Shown here: positions 21,792-32,849 of the stretch, piece by piece
Layout: each line of letters begins with the position of its first letter
How positions within the stretch are numbered: position 1 is the stretch's first letter
Assembly (NCBI GenBank): GCA_963931805.1
Contig: OZ007496.1
Span: 183,133,839 to 183,197,838, forward strand
Source of the DNA: Microdon myrmicae
Lineage: Eukaryota > Arthropoda > Insecta > Diptera > Syrphidae
Direction: 5' to 3'
Length of the DNA stretch: 64,000 bases
Notes under the pieces: generated by a model
The model's database searches: none
The model's input: only the letters and a program-made list of their open reading frames with translations
What the model was told of the DNA's origin: nothing
Made by a program: the position numbers and the translations under genes

Positions 21792-22223
21792 TTTTTTTTT
21801 TTTATTTTTTTTTTTTATTACATTTCTCTCGGGAAAGGTGAACCTATAGCGCCGTGCGGGAGCTCCGAGATGCCACCAAATAACTGTTGCAGTTCTTTTT
21901 GAACAGGTGCAGGTTGTAATGCTCCGCGAACACTCACGTCGGATTCGAGGGCCTCGTCATTCATCATCAGCTGTGGAACCGATGATCCACTTTTCTTTGT
22001 GAATGTTGTATATTGTGTCTTCATTGCACTGATTTCAACGAGATTGGCCTCTCCCCACTGCAGGACCTTATCCAGATCCCGTTTCAAAGAGTCGATCTAC
22101 TACATCTCAGCTGTTGTGGCGTTGATGCACTAATCAGCCGATCACTCGAAAAAGAGGAAGCAAGCGTACTATCATCCGCAAAACTGAACACTTCGTTATC
22201 CGTTGACTCCAACAAATCATTTA
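21792..22223 (-). pseudogene. LINE-A 3' part, left of mariner insertion
   Basis: It starts with a T-rich run at 21792-21819 (the antisense poly-A tail), then the conserved 3' end and C-terminus (VRGALQPAPVQKELQQLFG) and RT residues (RDLDKVLQWGEANLVE). The C-terminal domain is partly deleted compared with 26654-30058. The match continues at 23600 beyond the mariner, proving one interrupted copy. Confidence 0.75.
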
Positions 22224-22389
22224 CCAGGTGTACCGATATGAAGTTTTTTACTAACTTCCACTACTTTTAAATGGGAAAGTAAAAAACATTTTATTCGAAG
22301 TATTGTCCATTACTTTCTACACATTTCGACCACCTTTCTGGCAATTTGTGGATACCACGCCAATTAAACCGATCGTCTTTTAAGGCAAA

Positions 22390-23440
22390 TCATTCGGAGA
22401 CCCAATTTTCGACTTCTTCGTAGGAATTGAAATGCTGATCAGCCAATGCGTGTCCCATCGATGAAAACAAATGGTGGTCGGAAGGAGCCAAGTCTGGTGA
22501 ATACGGCGGTTGAGGTAACACTTCCCAGCCGAGAGCTTTTATTTTTTCTTTGACGGGTTTTGCTGTATGACTCGGAGCATTATCGTGCAATAAAATTACC
22601 TTTCCGTGTCGTGTGGCCCATTCTGGTCGTTTTTCGATCAATATACGGTTCAAATTGATCATTTGTTGTCGGTAGCGTTGCGCATCAACAGTTTCGCCAG
22701 GTTTTAGAAGTTCATGATACACCACCCCCTTCTGATCCCATCAAACACAGAGCATTGTCTTTTCTCCGAACCGATCAGGCTTTGCAGTCCATGTTGACGC
22801 TTCTCCTGGATGTATCCATAATTTTTTGCGTTTAGGCTTTTTAAAATAAATCCATTTTCATCACCAATCACAATTCGATGCAATACTGACTTCCTTTCAT
22901 GTCGTAGAAGCAACGTTTCACGTGTGGTGTTTCGCTTTTCCATCTGCCTGTCAGTCAATTCATGTGGCACCCAGTTTCCACACATTTGGATCTTTGCCAT
23001 AGCTTTTAAACGGTCAGAAATTGTTTGTTGTGCAACATTTAACATTTGTGCCATTTGTTTTTAACTTAAAGTGTCATCTTGCTTGCAATTCGGCATCTTC
23101 AAACTTTTTTGGTGGTTTTCCACGTTCTTCATTTTGCATATCAAAATCATTATCTCTGAACCGCTTAAACCATCTTTTTCATGTTGCTTCCGATAGAGCA
23201 TGATCACCATAAGCCTCGACAAGCATTCGATGGGACTCTGCAGGACTTTTCTTCAAATGAAAACAAAAAATTAATCATCATCATCATCATCTTCATCATC
23301 GGCACTACAACCGGGAACCGGTCTTGGCCTTATTTAGCAAGTCCTGGGGGTTGATAAGGCCAAGACCGGTTCGGTGCGGTACTTTTGTTCAAATGAAAAC
23401 AAAAAATTAGTACAAAATTCCACATTTTTAACAGGATTAA
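22390..23440 (-). pseudogene. mariner transposase, D,D34D, frameshifted
   Basis: The N-terminal part (upstream of 23054) is broken by an in-frame stop and by the insertion 23274-23380. 23054-22704 carries the helix-turn-helix end (AQMLNVAQQTISDRL) and the first catalytic Asp in VIGDENGF. 22725-22390 carries LHDNAPSHTAK and PPYSPDLAPSDHHLF, with 34 residues between the second and third Asp, the mariner signature. A frameshift near 22720 and a TGA where relatives have TGG (before the DQKG motif) separate the two blocks. The catalytic triad survives, but no active protein can be made. Confidence 0.88.
23274..23380. mobile_element. Snap-back insert made of the SINE/LINE tail
   Basis: 107 bp inside the mariner, flanked by 29-bp direct repeats (23245-23273 and 23381-23409) with one mismatch. 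It begins with ATC repeats and the common tail, then turns round: the 18-nt arms 23316-23333 and 23354-23371 are perfect inverted copies containing CCGGTCTTGGCC. This is the end product expected when target-primed reverse transcription folds back or twin-primes. Confidence 0.8.
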
Positions 23441-23599
23441 AAAAAAATGATGTTGTTTGTACAATGACTTGATGCATACTAAATATGTTTGACAGATGTC
23501 ATAGCAACCAAATAAAAAAAATATAAGGGCTCGTTCACAACAAACGTTCCATATCGATACATTTGTATCTTGGCGCTCACTTCACACCGGTACACCCGG

Positions 23600-24215
23600 T
23601 ATGTGAAGCAAAAACAAGTTTGGAGCCAAAATAGAACCTGAGGCACCCCAGAATTAAAAGGATACAGATCCAAAGATGCGTCGACTACAACAACCCGGAT
23701 CGATCGGTTTTCGAGGTAGCTCTTCGTCTAGTCGCAAACTTACTGGGAAAGTCCATATGAAGGAAGTTTGCCCAGAAATGCCCCGTGCCAGACGGGGTTA
23801 AACGCCTTGAAGAGCCTATATCGGTCATAAGAGTCAAAGGGTCTCCCGTGGACCGCCCGCTACGGAATCCGTATTGAGGATCATTCAGAAGTCCGTTGCA
23901 CTCCAAATACTTAATTAACTCGGCATTGACGACCTTTTCCATCACCCTGGGTAAAAATAGACAGTATAGATTCGTAGGTAACATAGACAGGGTGATCCTT
24001 TTCCCCCTTCTTTGGGATTGGCTGAACTAGAGGCTGAAATGTTCTCCGTGCATCAAACAACCGAAAGAGTCTACGAAGAACCGGTGACAGTTCTGGAGCA
24101 CAGTTCTTAAAGACTATTGCTGGTATTCCGTCCGGGACGTTTGCCTTCCTACAGTCCAGTCCACGTTAAATAATGCGCATATATAACGCGTTGAATGGTA
24201 CGCTGGCGAAACAGC
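23600..24215 (-). pseudogene. LINE-A RT, right of mariner insertion
   Basis: Continuation of the copy at 21792. The minus strand shows YPFNSGVPQ (GVPQGS block), VVNAELIKYLECNGLLNDPQ and YGFRSGRSTGDPLTL, with frameshifts. Upstream it matches the KATGLDGIP region, with a small internal duplication near 24170. The 5' part of the element is missing. Confidence 0.72.
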
Positions 24216-26176
24216 TCTTTGTTAAATTCCATATTTACGGCTTATACCTGACCACTGTACCGACCAATCAAAAAACGGTCAAGCTTTTTTTTTTTGTACG
24301 TAATGTCACCTTTCCAATGAGCATATGTCTAAATTTCTTTGGTCAATACTTTACGAGATACGTTCCAATATAATGGGTTTGTTTTTCTCATTCTAGTAAT
24401 ACACTCCTAAAAAATCCCTGCATCGGAATTGACTTCGCAATTTTATTCATCGTTGACCCCAGTTATCATTCTCTGGACGGCAGTTATTTGAGGATTAAAC
24501 AAAGAGGACATACAAAGGAAATGTTGAACAATTCATACTAATATGTCATTAAGGCTAAATCTGCCGAGTCCTCGAAGCATCAATGCCTATTATGGTGTAG
24601 TACGACCCTATTTTTGTGTGAGCTTCTATCAAATACCCTTTCCTCTTTTCTTTCTAAATTAAATCAGCTCTATTGAGCATAATCCTGAATGACGAGGATA
24701 TCAAAATACAGTCAGTAATTATGAGGCCTTGATATTGCCAAAGGTCCGATGTATTCTGTTTTTTTTTTTTTTGTGGACACAAGAAACCTGCTGCGAAAAC
24801 GGAATTAAAGCGGATTAGAAAAAGGTAGCCTGGAATTTTTTTGCTACTTAACATAGACGTGGATGGACGTATTAGGAAAAAAAATAAAGGATCAGGAAAC
24901 AGACTAACATTACTATTCACTACGAAATAGTGTGATTTATGTGTCTTTTGAAAGGAAACCTTTATGCAAATAATTTTATTCCATCACTTTGTTATGTCCG
25001 CAATATCCAATATTACGGTCGGTGAATGGAAACACTAATAACTTTAGTCGTCAAATTATGATTCATTTATTTTTTTGAATGCTCCTGCCGGCCTTCAAGG
25101 CTTAACAAGCCTCTCTTAAACAACACCCCAATTTATCCTATTTAAAAGCAGTTCGAAACATAAAATTCAGCCTTTTTGGCTTTAAAAAACCCCCGCTGCC
25201 GCCGTCAGTGGTTATTTAGAGTCTTCAAGCAGAATATGCTAAGTAGGTGAATGTTCAGATGGTATTAGTGGATGACCCATCATTTCCCGCTGAGGTAAAA
25301 TTATGTCATTTCACCTTTGTAAAATATAAGGATAACTTAAGCCGTTTCCAATTATTTTTAGAAGTGGTCTTCTTATTTTAATTTATATTTTAATTTATAT
25401 TTTATTTACCTTAGTGATTGTGTATTTTTAAAAGCAGAGTTTGTTATATATCTAGGTTTTTAATCAAGGAGAAGTTGGGCAAAATTTATCCTACAACAAG
25501 AAATTATAACCATAAAAGATTTCGACGACTGGTGTTACCATGGTATTTTATTGATCAATATACAAACTGTAATTAGCCAACCAGGACTCGATGATTCGAG
25601 TGTATTTGGTACTAACCCTACGACTATCCATGGAACAGAGATAACTACTATAGATTCACAGGTGTACAAGAAAGAGAAACCAAGATGTTTACCACATAGC
25701 AAAACGGAAAACGACAAGTAAAAATCGTTTACTTTTCCCGGTACATACACCACATTGTCAAACCTAAACCTGACTTTGGCACTTTATTGAAAAGCACAGA
25801 GACGAAAAGTAAGGATTGTTGATTGTATTTCTTTTCACTTTCTCACCAAAGTTCTAAAAACTTTAGAATATAGGCATCGATGTTAACTGGATTGTCTATT
25901 ACAGAAAATAACAACGTGAAAATTATATAAGAGGGAATTACCATTTTTCTCAAACGTAGATAGATCGACATTTTTCAAAACAAGATAGGTTTAGGGCACT
26001 ACACTGACGGACACTTAATGACGACAATATTGCTCATATGATATGGGAGGGGGGGGGGGGGGGGGGGGGGGATACAAGGAGAAATAGAGACAGAGAGAAA
26101 GGCAATTAAAGAGAAAAACAAGTAGAACAAAAAGCAGAGAAAGAGACACGAGAGAGGCTTTAATCAGCTTGTTAAT
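24216..26176. other. No gene recognised; poly-G at 26049-26071
   Basis: AT-rich, apparently unique sequence. 26049-26071 is a run of 23 G just left of an LTR start. Frames of 66-88 codons here have no recognisable motifs. Confidence 0.4.
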
Positions 26177-26378
26177 TGTCCCTGTACTACATGGAGAACC
26201 AGCCCACAATTTCAACCTAATTTCGGCCGCCTACAGCGCGTCACATTATCCCCTATCCCACTGTTCAACTATTTTACCTGTAAAAGAAAGCATAGGTGAA
26301 TTCATTATTCTATGCAGATAATGCTGGATTGAATTCGGCTCCCTTTTGCCATACGGCAACTCCATTTCATTAACCCTA
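26177..26378 (+). mobile_element. 5' part of an LTR-like repeat, split by LINE-A
   Basis: It starts TGTCCCTGTACTACATGGAG and matches, in inverted orientation, the LTR-like copies ending at 32294 and 52918. At 26378 the match stops at a poly-T run and resumes at 30058, so the 3.7 kb LINE-A block landed inside it. Confidence 0.6.
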
Positions 26379-26606
26379 TTTTTTTTTTTTTTTTTTCTAT
26401 TATTAGACTTCTCTCGGGAGAGGTGAACCTATAGCGCCGAATGGGCGCCCCGAGATGCCATCAAATAACTGTTGCAGTCACCAACGGTTTTGTCGTTCAG
26501 TTTCCTGAAGTCGACCACAACTCTCCATCGGACTTTCCCATGGGGCCTGCTTTCTTAGGAACTACCAAGAGTGGTGAGTTCCACGGACTTTTGCTTGGTT
26601 AAATTT

Positions 26607-26653
<47 letters not shown>
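26379..26653 (-). mobile_element. Second LINE-A tail plus Gypsy RT piece at the 3' end of LINE-A
   Basis: From left to right: 18 T (26379-26396), about 80 bp of LINE-A 3' UTR and C-terminus (26397-26478), about 125 bp of Gypsy-type RT on the minus strand (26479-26607; reads SPWNSPLLVVPKKAG, then after a frameshift RWRVVVDFRKLNDKTVG), and 46 T (26608-26653). The whole block lies between the LINE-A body and the split LTR-like repeat, so it probably arrived with the LINE as a 3' transduction. Confidence 0.6.
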
Positions 26654-26657
<4 letters not shown>

Positions 26658-27018
26658 AGACTTCTCTCGGGAGAGGCGAACCCATAGCGCCGAATGGGCG
26701 CCCCGAGATGCCATCAAATAACTGTTGCAGTTCTTTTTGAACGGTTGCAGGTTGTAACGCTCCGCGAACACTCGCGTGGGAAGGCAGCTCCACAGCTTCC
26801 CCGCTCTGTAACGGAACGAGTTCTGATGCAGAGATGTTCGTCCTGTCGGGAGATGAACCATAAACGGGTGCGATCCATCGGATTGTCTTGTGGAGCGCAT
26901 ATAAGCCGAATTGCGTGGAACAATACCAAGAATCTCCGAAGAACAGCACCCGTGATAATATCTGTAAAACAGACAGTAGTCGGCTACGCGCCTTCGATGT
27001 GAGAGCGACTGCAGTCCC

Positions 27019-27243
27019 GACGTCAGCGCCGAGTCCCCGATCAGGGCAACCGGGATCCGGTCTTGGCCTTAATTAACAAATCTCTTCAGCGGTCCCGATT
27101 TCGAGCCGATGTCATCCAGTTTGGCACTCCCAGGCTTTGGACGTCCTGGTCTACGCCATCCCTCCATCGCAGACAAGGTCTGCCGCGCTATCTCCTTCCA
27201 TACATCCTGCCACAAAGACGTCAGCGCCGAGTCCCCGATCAGG
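27019..27243 (-). mobile_element. RTE-like 3' fragment (27046-27216) with 27-bp duplication
   Basis: 171 bp of the RTE-like C-terminal coding end and 3' end on the minus strand, inserted in LINE-A. Perfect 27-bp direct repeats lie at 27019-27045 and 27217-27243. Unlike other copies it lacks the (ATC)n tail and begins directly at CAACCGGGATCCGG. Confidence 0.85.
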
Positions 27244-27444
27244 CGGATCGCTCGTCTCTCTATGCTCTCAAGTAGGTCAAGGGTATGTTTAGGAGCCGAG
27301 CTCCAAACATGAGAGCAATATTCGAGCGCGGGTCTAATTTGGGATTTATACAGGAGAAGAAGTTAGCCCGGAGTAAAATATTTCTTGGCTCTAAAAAGAT
27401 AACTCAGTTTTCCAAAGGCGGACCCGGCAATGTTCGATAAGTGT

Positions 27445-28507
27445 TTATGCCACAATACATTCCCACACACCGCGACGCTGATCTTTCTGACTTTTCTTTG
27501 TGAATGTTGTACATTGTGTCTTCGCTGCATTGAAGTCGACGAGATTGGCCCTTCCCCACTGCAGGACCCTATCTAGATCCTGATTCAGAGAGTCAATCTG
27601 TCTACATCTTAACTGATGCGACGCAGATGCACCAATCGGCCGAACACTCGAAAAGGAGGAAACAAGCGTACTATCATTCGCAAAACTGAACACTTTGTTA
27701 TCCGTTGTCTCCAACAAATCATTTATGTGAAACAAGAACAAAGTTGGAGCTAAAATAGATCCTTGGGGCACCCCAGAATTAACAGGATACAGATCCGAAC
27801 ACCGGCCGTCCACAACAACCCGGATCGATCGATTCTCGGGGAAGCTCCTCGTCCAGTCACAAAGTTGTTGGGAAAGTCTATACGAACGAAGCCCCGTGCC
27901 AGACGCGGTCAAAAGCCTTGGAGATATCCAATGCGACCGCCTTGACTCACTATGCCGTTCAGTCGCAGATGTCCATATATCGGTTATAAGTGTCAAAAGG
28001 TATCCTGTGGACCGCCTGCCACGGAATCCGTATTAACGATTATTCAGAAGTCCGCTGCACTCCATATACTTAACCAACTCTGTACTGATGACTTTTTCCA
28101 TTACCTTAGATAAAGTAGACAGTAATGCTATCGGACGGTAATTTTGTGGGAGACACTTTTTTCCAGTTCTTAATGACTATTGCTGGTATTCCGTCCAGGC
28201 CGGTTGCCTTCCTACAATCCAGTTCACGTAGAATGCGTTGAATAGTGCGCGGGCGAAATCTCACATCCCGCATAGAAGACTGTACCGGCGAGATCACAGG
28301 TGGCTCCAAAAGGCCGGGCTCGACGTTCGAATATGGCGAAAATAAATTCGCGAACACATTAGCTTTATCCTTTGAATTCGTGACTAACGTCCCGCTGTCT
28401 GTCACCAACGGAGGGAAAGAGGAGGATGCGAAGTTACCACTGACAGCTTTTGCCATTGACCAAAAGGGGCGCGAACTAGTTGGGCACCGAAGGAGCTTAT
28501 TGATCAC
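27445..28507 (-). pseudogene. LINE-A reverse transcriptase, broken
   Basis: 28507-28106 gives the N-terminal part (SVFANLFSPYSN-type segment, RKATGLDGIPAIVIKNW). 27996-27445 gives YPVNSGVPQGSILAPTLFLF, HINDLLE, FSFANDSTLVSSF and DLDRVLQWGRANLVDF. The catalytic F/Y-x-DD box reads FAND, losing one of the two Asp residues. Between the two frames, sequence matching YGFRSGRSTGD is present but shifted. Confidence 0.75.
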
Positions 28508-28663
28508 CCTGTCGTTGTGAGCCTTCTTCGCGGTATCAATCGCCTGGTTGCACGCGTTTCTGGTTCTAAAAAAATTCGTTTTCTTAACATCGGTGGGATT
28601 GGAGCGCCATTGCGCTGTAATCAGCTCGCATTTTTTGTGAAACCAAGGTTTATCAGACGAACT

Positions 28664-29721
28664 TCATTTAATGGAATGTGGAATATACATCTCCATCCCC
28701 AGAAGAATAATCTCTGATACCGACTCCGCGCAAGCGTTAACATCGGAGTTTCCGAAGCACACCTCGGACCATGGAAAGGATGCGAAGAAATCTCGCAAAT
28801 CGAACGAGTTAGCAGCCCCATACTTCCATACATGGCGAAGCTGCCTAGGCCGCTTAATCGGTTGATATGCAAGTGCTTGCGCGACAGATACCAAGCAGTG
28901 ATCTGAGTTTCCCAGTGGCGCAGAAACCTTTATGGTATAAATACTCGGTTCGGATGTCAAAAACAGATCCACGGTGTTCGCATAATCGCCTCGGGCTCCG
29001 GCACTCGCATTGGCTCCCCCACGAGTTGAGTCAAGTTGTGGCTTACAGCAAACATCTCCGCCAGTCTCCTAGCCTCGTCGGTAGAATGTAACAACCAGTC
29101 GGGATTGTGCACATTAAAATCGCGAAGGACAACAATGTCAGAAGCTGGGAGGTTGATATGTATCCAGTCGACGGTATATGAAGGATGTTCGAAAAATGTC
29201 GCCGGTCGATCGTCATTCGGGGAGCGGTAAAGACAACAAAGAAATTTAACGGAATTCCTCAGCACGACCCTCAACCATATGATGTCCATATTATTGGGTT
29301 CCAACGCCTCCATCCTCTGGCAAGCCAGATTGGACAGCGCGAAGACGCAGACTCCGCCCTTAAAATGGAATCTCTAATGTAAATCGTAGCCTGAGCAACG
29401 AAGATATGTCGAATCAGTTGACGAATCGACTTGGGTCTCAATTAGGGCAAGGATATCAGGTTTCGTTGGTTGCAAATATTGGTGGACGGCGTTTACATTG
29501 GTATTGGTGAAACCGATGCCCCTGATGTTGCAAAATGCCGTCCCCAGTCGAGCGTGAGCCGAGCCTCGAGAGCGAGCCCGGTTATCCGATGACGAACCTT
29601 TTGAAGTTCCATCATTTATCATGATATCTGCATGATGTTCCCCCTGACATAGTCCCCCCCGGAGATCCGAATGGGAGACTAGTTTACCTCCGGAATTCTT
29701 TATATCAGAAGGTACCATCAT
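28664..29721 (-). pseudogene. LINE-A APE-type endonuclease, broken
   Basis: Three frames read in order on the minus strand. 29721-29374: FCNIRGIGFTNTNVNAVHQY, KPDILALIETQ (the catalytic Glu in ETQ). 29313-28957: FLCCLYRSPNDDRPATFFEH, DIVVLRDFNVHNPDW (the GDFN motif changed to RDFN). 28972-28664: SAPLGNSDHCLVSV (the SDH motif). This is the usual domain order of APE-like endonucleases that nick the target. Two frameshifts and the Gly-to-Arg change argue against activity. Confidence 0.75.
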
Positions 29722-30057
29722 GACTTATCCCCGTGTCAGTCCGGGCCATCAGCCACACTACCGAGACACCGTCGAAGATTTCTCTTGGCGATATCGCGGA
29801 ATGTACAACGTTACGGGGTGGTATCTCACCTTGGGACCGACTACCACCTAACCAACCTTTTCTCGAACCGGTCCATCAGCCAAGCTCCGAAAGATGGCCA
29901 GGGATTCCTCCCGACCATTTCACGGGGCCTAAAGCTTAATGGGGTGGTATTTCACCGGGCGCACAGGGCATTGGGACTCCGGGTACCACTCGGCCTTTAG
30001 TCGCCTCTTACGACAAGCCGGCCTAGCTGTGAGTATATTCTAACGCCCTACTCACAG

Positions 30058-30430
30058 GATTTCTACCGCAAATCTCAACGTCATATTGGTTAGCAACAAC
30101 TAAATCTAACCAAACGACGCTGTTGCATCATAGCAAAACCGCTGGGGTTAGTTCAGCGTCTTTGAGTCTGGTTCTTACGCCGATTATTTCCCAAGCATTA
30201 GCGGCGTTCTATTGACTTTCCCCAGACACTCTATTCGCTGGGGATCAATGATCCCTTTTTACAGGTGAATAGCAAACCCCATTTTCCATTTTATAGATTT
30301 TCATCCTCCGTCGTGTACACACACGTTTCGCAGTCGAATATCATTCCCCGAGGTGTACGCACACACAACATAGAGTCAAGTTTTGATCACATTCGTCGAG
30401 CGTGTCCGTACGTTGTAGTGTCTTGTTAAT
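30058..30430 (+). mobile_element. Continuation of split LTR-like repeat
   Basis: It resumes the repeat broken at 26378. It aligns, inverted, with 31440-32030: shared blocks include GTTAGCAAC, CAAACGACGC, GGGATCAATGATCCC and TTACAGGTGAAT. The right limit is not defined. 30431-31390 holds no recognised feature. Confidence 0.55.
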
Positions 30431-31394
30431 TAATTATCGCGCGACTTCTACAGTCGTATTTAATTTATTTATCCTGGATATTCACCATAAAGGCTTAACA
30501 CCAATGTGTTTGATTCCAACGTGAGATAATAGCCGTTCATATAAAGGGATTTAGTTACGCAATTACACCACAATCCAAATTAAGCTTATTTGTTAAAACA
30601 TTAAATCAGACCGGAATTCCTATATAAATTCTCCTCATATAGTGAAGTATTGTGTCTACATTTCCTGTATAACATTGGGTTATGTTATTTTAAAAGAAAT
30701 TTTGAGTGAAAAAAATAAAAACAAAAAAATTGTTTCAACAAGAAAATGATGATGACGAAGTTCAACTGCAAGCCGGAGTCTAATATAGCTCGACAATCTA
30801 TCCGCTGCCCAGAGGTATCAATCAGATCGGTCCTTCCAGTTCCGCTCTGCAGACAGTTGAAACACAGGTGATGCTACCTCTCGACCTCCATCGCTTCCTT
30901 AGGAACTAATTGGGTGAATTCGTGGCAATGTCGTAATATGTGGCTCCTTTCGCATTAGAAATAGGTTTGGTCCAAAGCTGCGACCAAGACACCGAGAGAA
31001 TGCCTCTGCTTTGGCACGTCTGCAAACGCTTTCTTCTTAACTGTGTGTGAGCCTAGGGTTTGGGACCTAAACTCAAGGTAATCGAAATGCCGCAAACATT
31101 TGATCATGACCTGCATCCTTGCATGACTTGTGGGGGTATAAGAACGGATGCCGACGTACGACAGTGGTTCACTTAACACCCACCGCGGATAGAACAATAC
31201 ACCGATCGCACCAGAGAAAACAGAAGAAATTAAAACACGGGGAGTTACTGTTCTTGAAAATATTTCTTTTCTTTTTATTATCCTTTTATGTTGGTGATCA
31301 AGCTGGTGCTCGTTTACAATGAGGATCCAAGTTTTTTTGTTCACGAATTATAGCACAGCAAATGCTCTATCTTTTACCGCGAGTTATTGCACAT

Positions 31395-32294
31395 CAAATT
31401 TTATACTAACGTGGTGATATAGCGCCAGTGACTCTTAACGAACTCTGCTCTCTACGTTCTGTGTGCGCACACTTCGGAGTATGAATATCGACTGACTTGA
31501 ATTAGGGATGAAGATGGGATTTTTTGATTTGCACACAGGACAACCAACGTCTTTACGTTTTTGCTCTCTCATGTTCCCCGCCGGCGAGGTGTAGTGAACA
31601 CTTCGGTTAATTGGATAGTCGACGAACAAGGGAGATTGAGAGATCAGCAACACGATGTGTAATGATCTCGGGGTGGGTTTGGTTTTTGTGTGCGTATATC
31701 AATGCAGCTCTGGGGATGACCTACTGCCCTAGTGCGATGACTGTGGTGATCTCAGAGTGCATTGAACCTGAGGAAGATAAAAACGGGAAGGAGAGGAAAA
31801 TGTTCTGTGGCCATTCACCTGTAAGAAGGGATCATTGATCCCAAGCGAATAGATGGTCTGGGAAAGTGAATAGGACGCCGACTTGGCTAGGGAAATCTGA
31901 TCATGGGAACTAAATTAAATGCTTTGATAATTTCCCAAGCGGTTGCATGATTATGCAACCGCGTCGTTTGATCAGACTATGCCGTTGCTAGCCGGCATGG
32001 TGCGATTTCCGGTGGAAATCTCATGGGTTAGCGAAATGAAGTTGCTGTATGGCGAAAAGGTAGCTGAATTCAATTATGCATTGCTTGCATAGAATAATGA
32101 ATTCAGCTACGCCTCCGTTAGTGAAATATGTTTTACAGGTGGAATAGCTTGTAAGGGGAATAAGGATAGAAATGACGCGCTGAAAGCGGTCGAAATAAGG
32201 CATGAAATTGCGGGTTGGTTCGACATGCTGTTGGCCGTCGGAATTAGGCGGAAATAGTGGGTTGGTTCTCCATGTAGTATAGAGAACCCCCACA
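31395..32294 (-). mobile_element. LTR-like repeat in inverted orientation
   Basis: The minus-strand start at 32294 reads TGTGGGGGTTCTCTATACTA. It shares with the copies at 26177 and 52918 a hairpin motif GGTTCTC...GAGAACC just inside the terminus. The left limit is uncertain. The internal palindromes GGGATCATTGATCCC (31827) and GGTTGCATGATTATGCAACC (31934-31953) recur in diverged form in the inverted copy. Confidence 0.55.
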
Positions 32295-32849
32295 GACTCA
32301 CGTGGCATTATAACATTAACACCATGTGTCGAGTGTATGCGAGTGATGCTTTGTTGATATTAACACAACTTTTTCAAGATTGTTCATGGGAAAAATAGAG
32401 ATGTGATATAAAGAGAAAGAGTGATGAAAAAAAGATATATAAAGACAAGTAGTCACACAATACTAAGAATCAGAGCCAGAAATCAAGAGAGGATTAACTT
32501 ATCTGTCATTGCAAAATGATTGGTTTTATTTTAATACCAAGGCTCGATTTTGTGATTTTAAAGCACATTGCGAATGGAGTAAGAGAAAAAGGATAAGGAA
32601 AGGAGGTATCCATGTTGGTCTTGAGTCCCTAGATACAAGTCTTTACATAACAAATTTGCATTTCAATCCAAACGCGCCTTTAAACTTTTCAGAATCGATT
32701 AACGTCGAAACATTAACCAAAGTTTGCTTTTTTATTATGACGAAGTTCACGATCGGACAACGTTAGGAAATTATTAAAAATGACTGCCAAAATTCTGAGT
32801 CGGTGGCCGCAACTTTAACAGCGCTTACTTCTTACTTCAGTCATAATAA
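32295..32849. other. No gene recognised
   Basis: Mixed-composition sequence. A frame at 32509-32766 (85 codons) has no recognisable motif or splice support. Confidence 0.4.

Larger units (their letters stand above)
22224..23599 (-). mobile_element. mariner transposon with TA target duplication
   Basis: The left end starts CCAGGTGTACCGATATGAAGT and the inverted right end reads CCGGGTGTACCGGTGTGAAG, each next to TA (22222-22223 and 23600-23601). The TA lies where the fuller LINE-A copy has ...CATTTATGTGAA, so the empty site is known. Length is 1376 bp, or about 1240 bp without the 107-bp insert and its duplication, normal for mariner. A second inverted motif (TATCGATA core near 23552) lies inside the right end. 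The element carries one broken transposase gene. Confidence 0.9.
26654..30057 (-). mobile_element. LINE-A, most complete copy
   Basis: Minus-strand non-LTR retrotransposon with 5' UTR (30057 to about 29725), APE-type endonuclease (about 29720-28664), RT (about 28507-27445), C-terminal region (26949-26656) and poly-A (26608-26653). No separate ORF1 was identified. The 5' end carries an inverted repeat (30027-30035 with 30049-30057) shared with the copy at 2924. It is interrupted by the RTE piece 27046-27216. The motifs place it in the Jockey/CR1/L2 group; I cannot be more exact without a tree. All frames are broken. Confidence 0.8.

Noticed and set aside
23316..23371. Rho-independent terminator or miRNA hairpin
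   Set aside because: The hairpin is explained by inverted duplication of the SINE/LINE tail within a single insertion.
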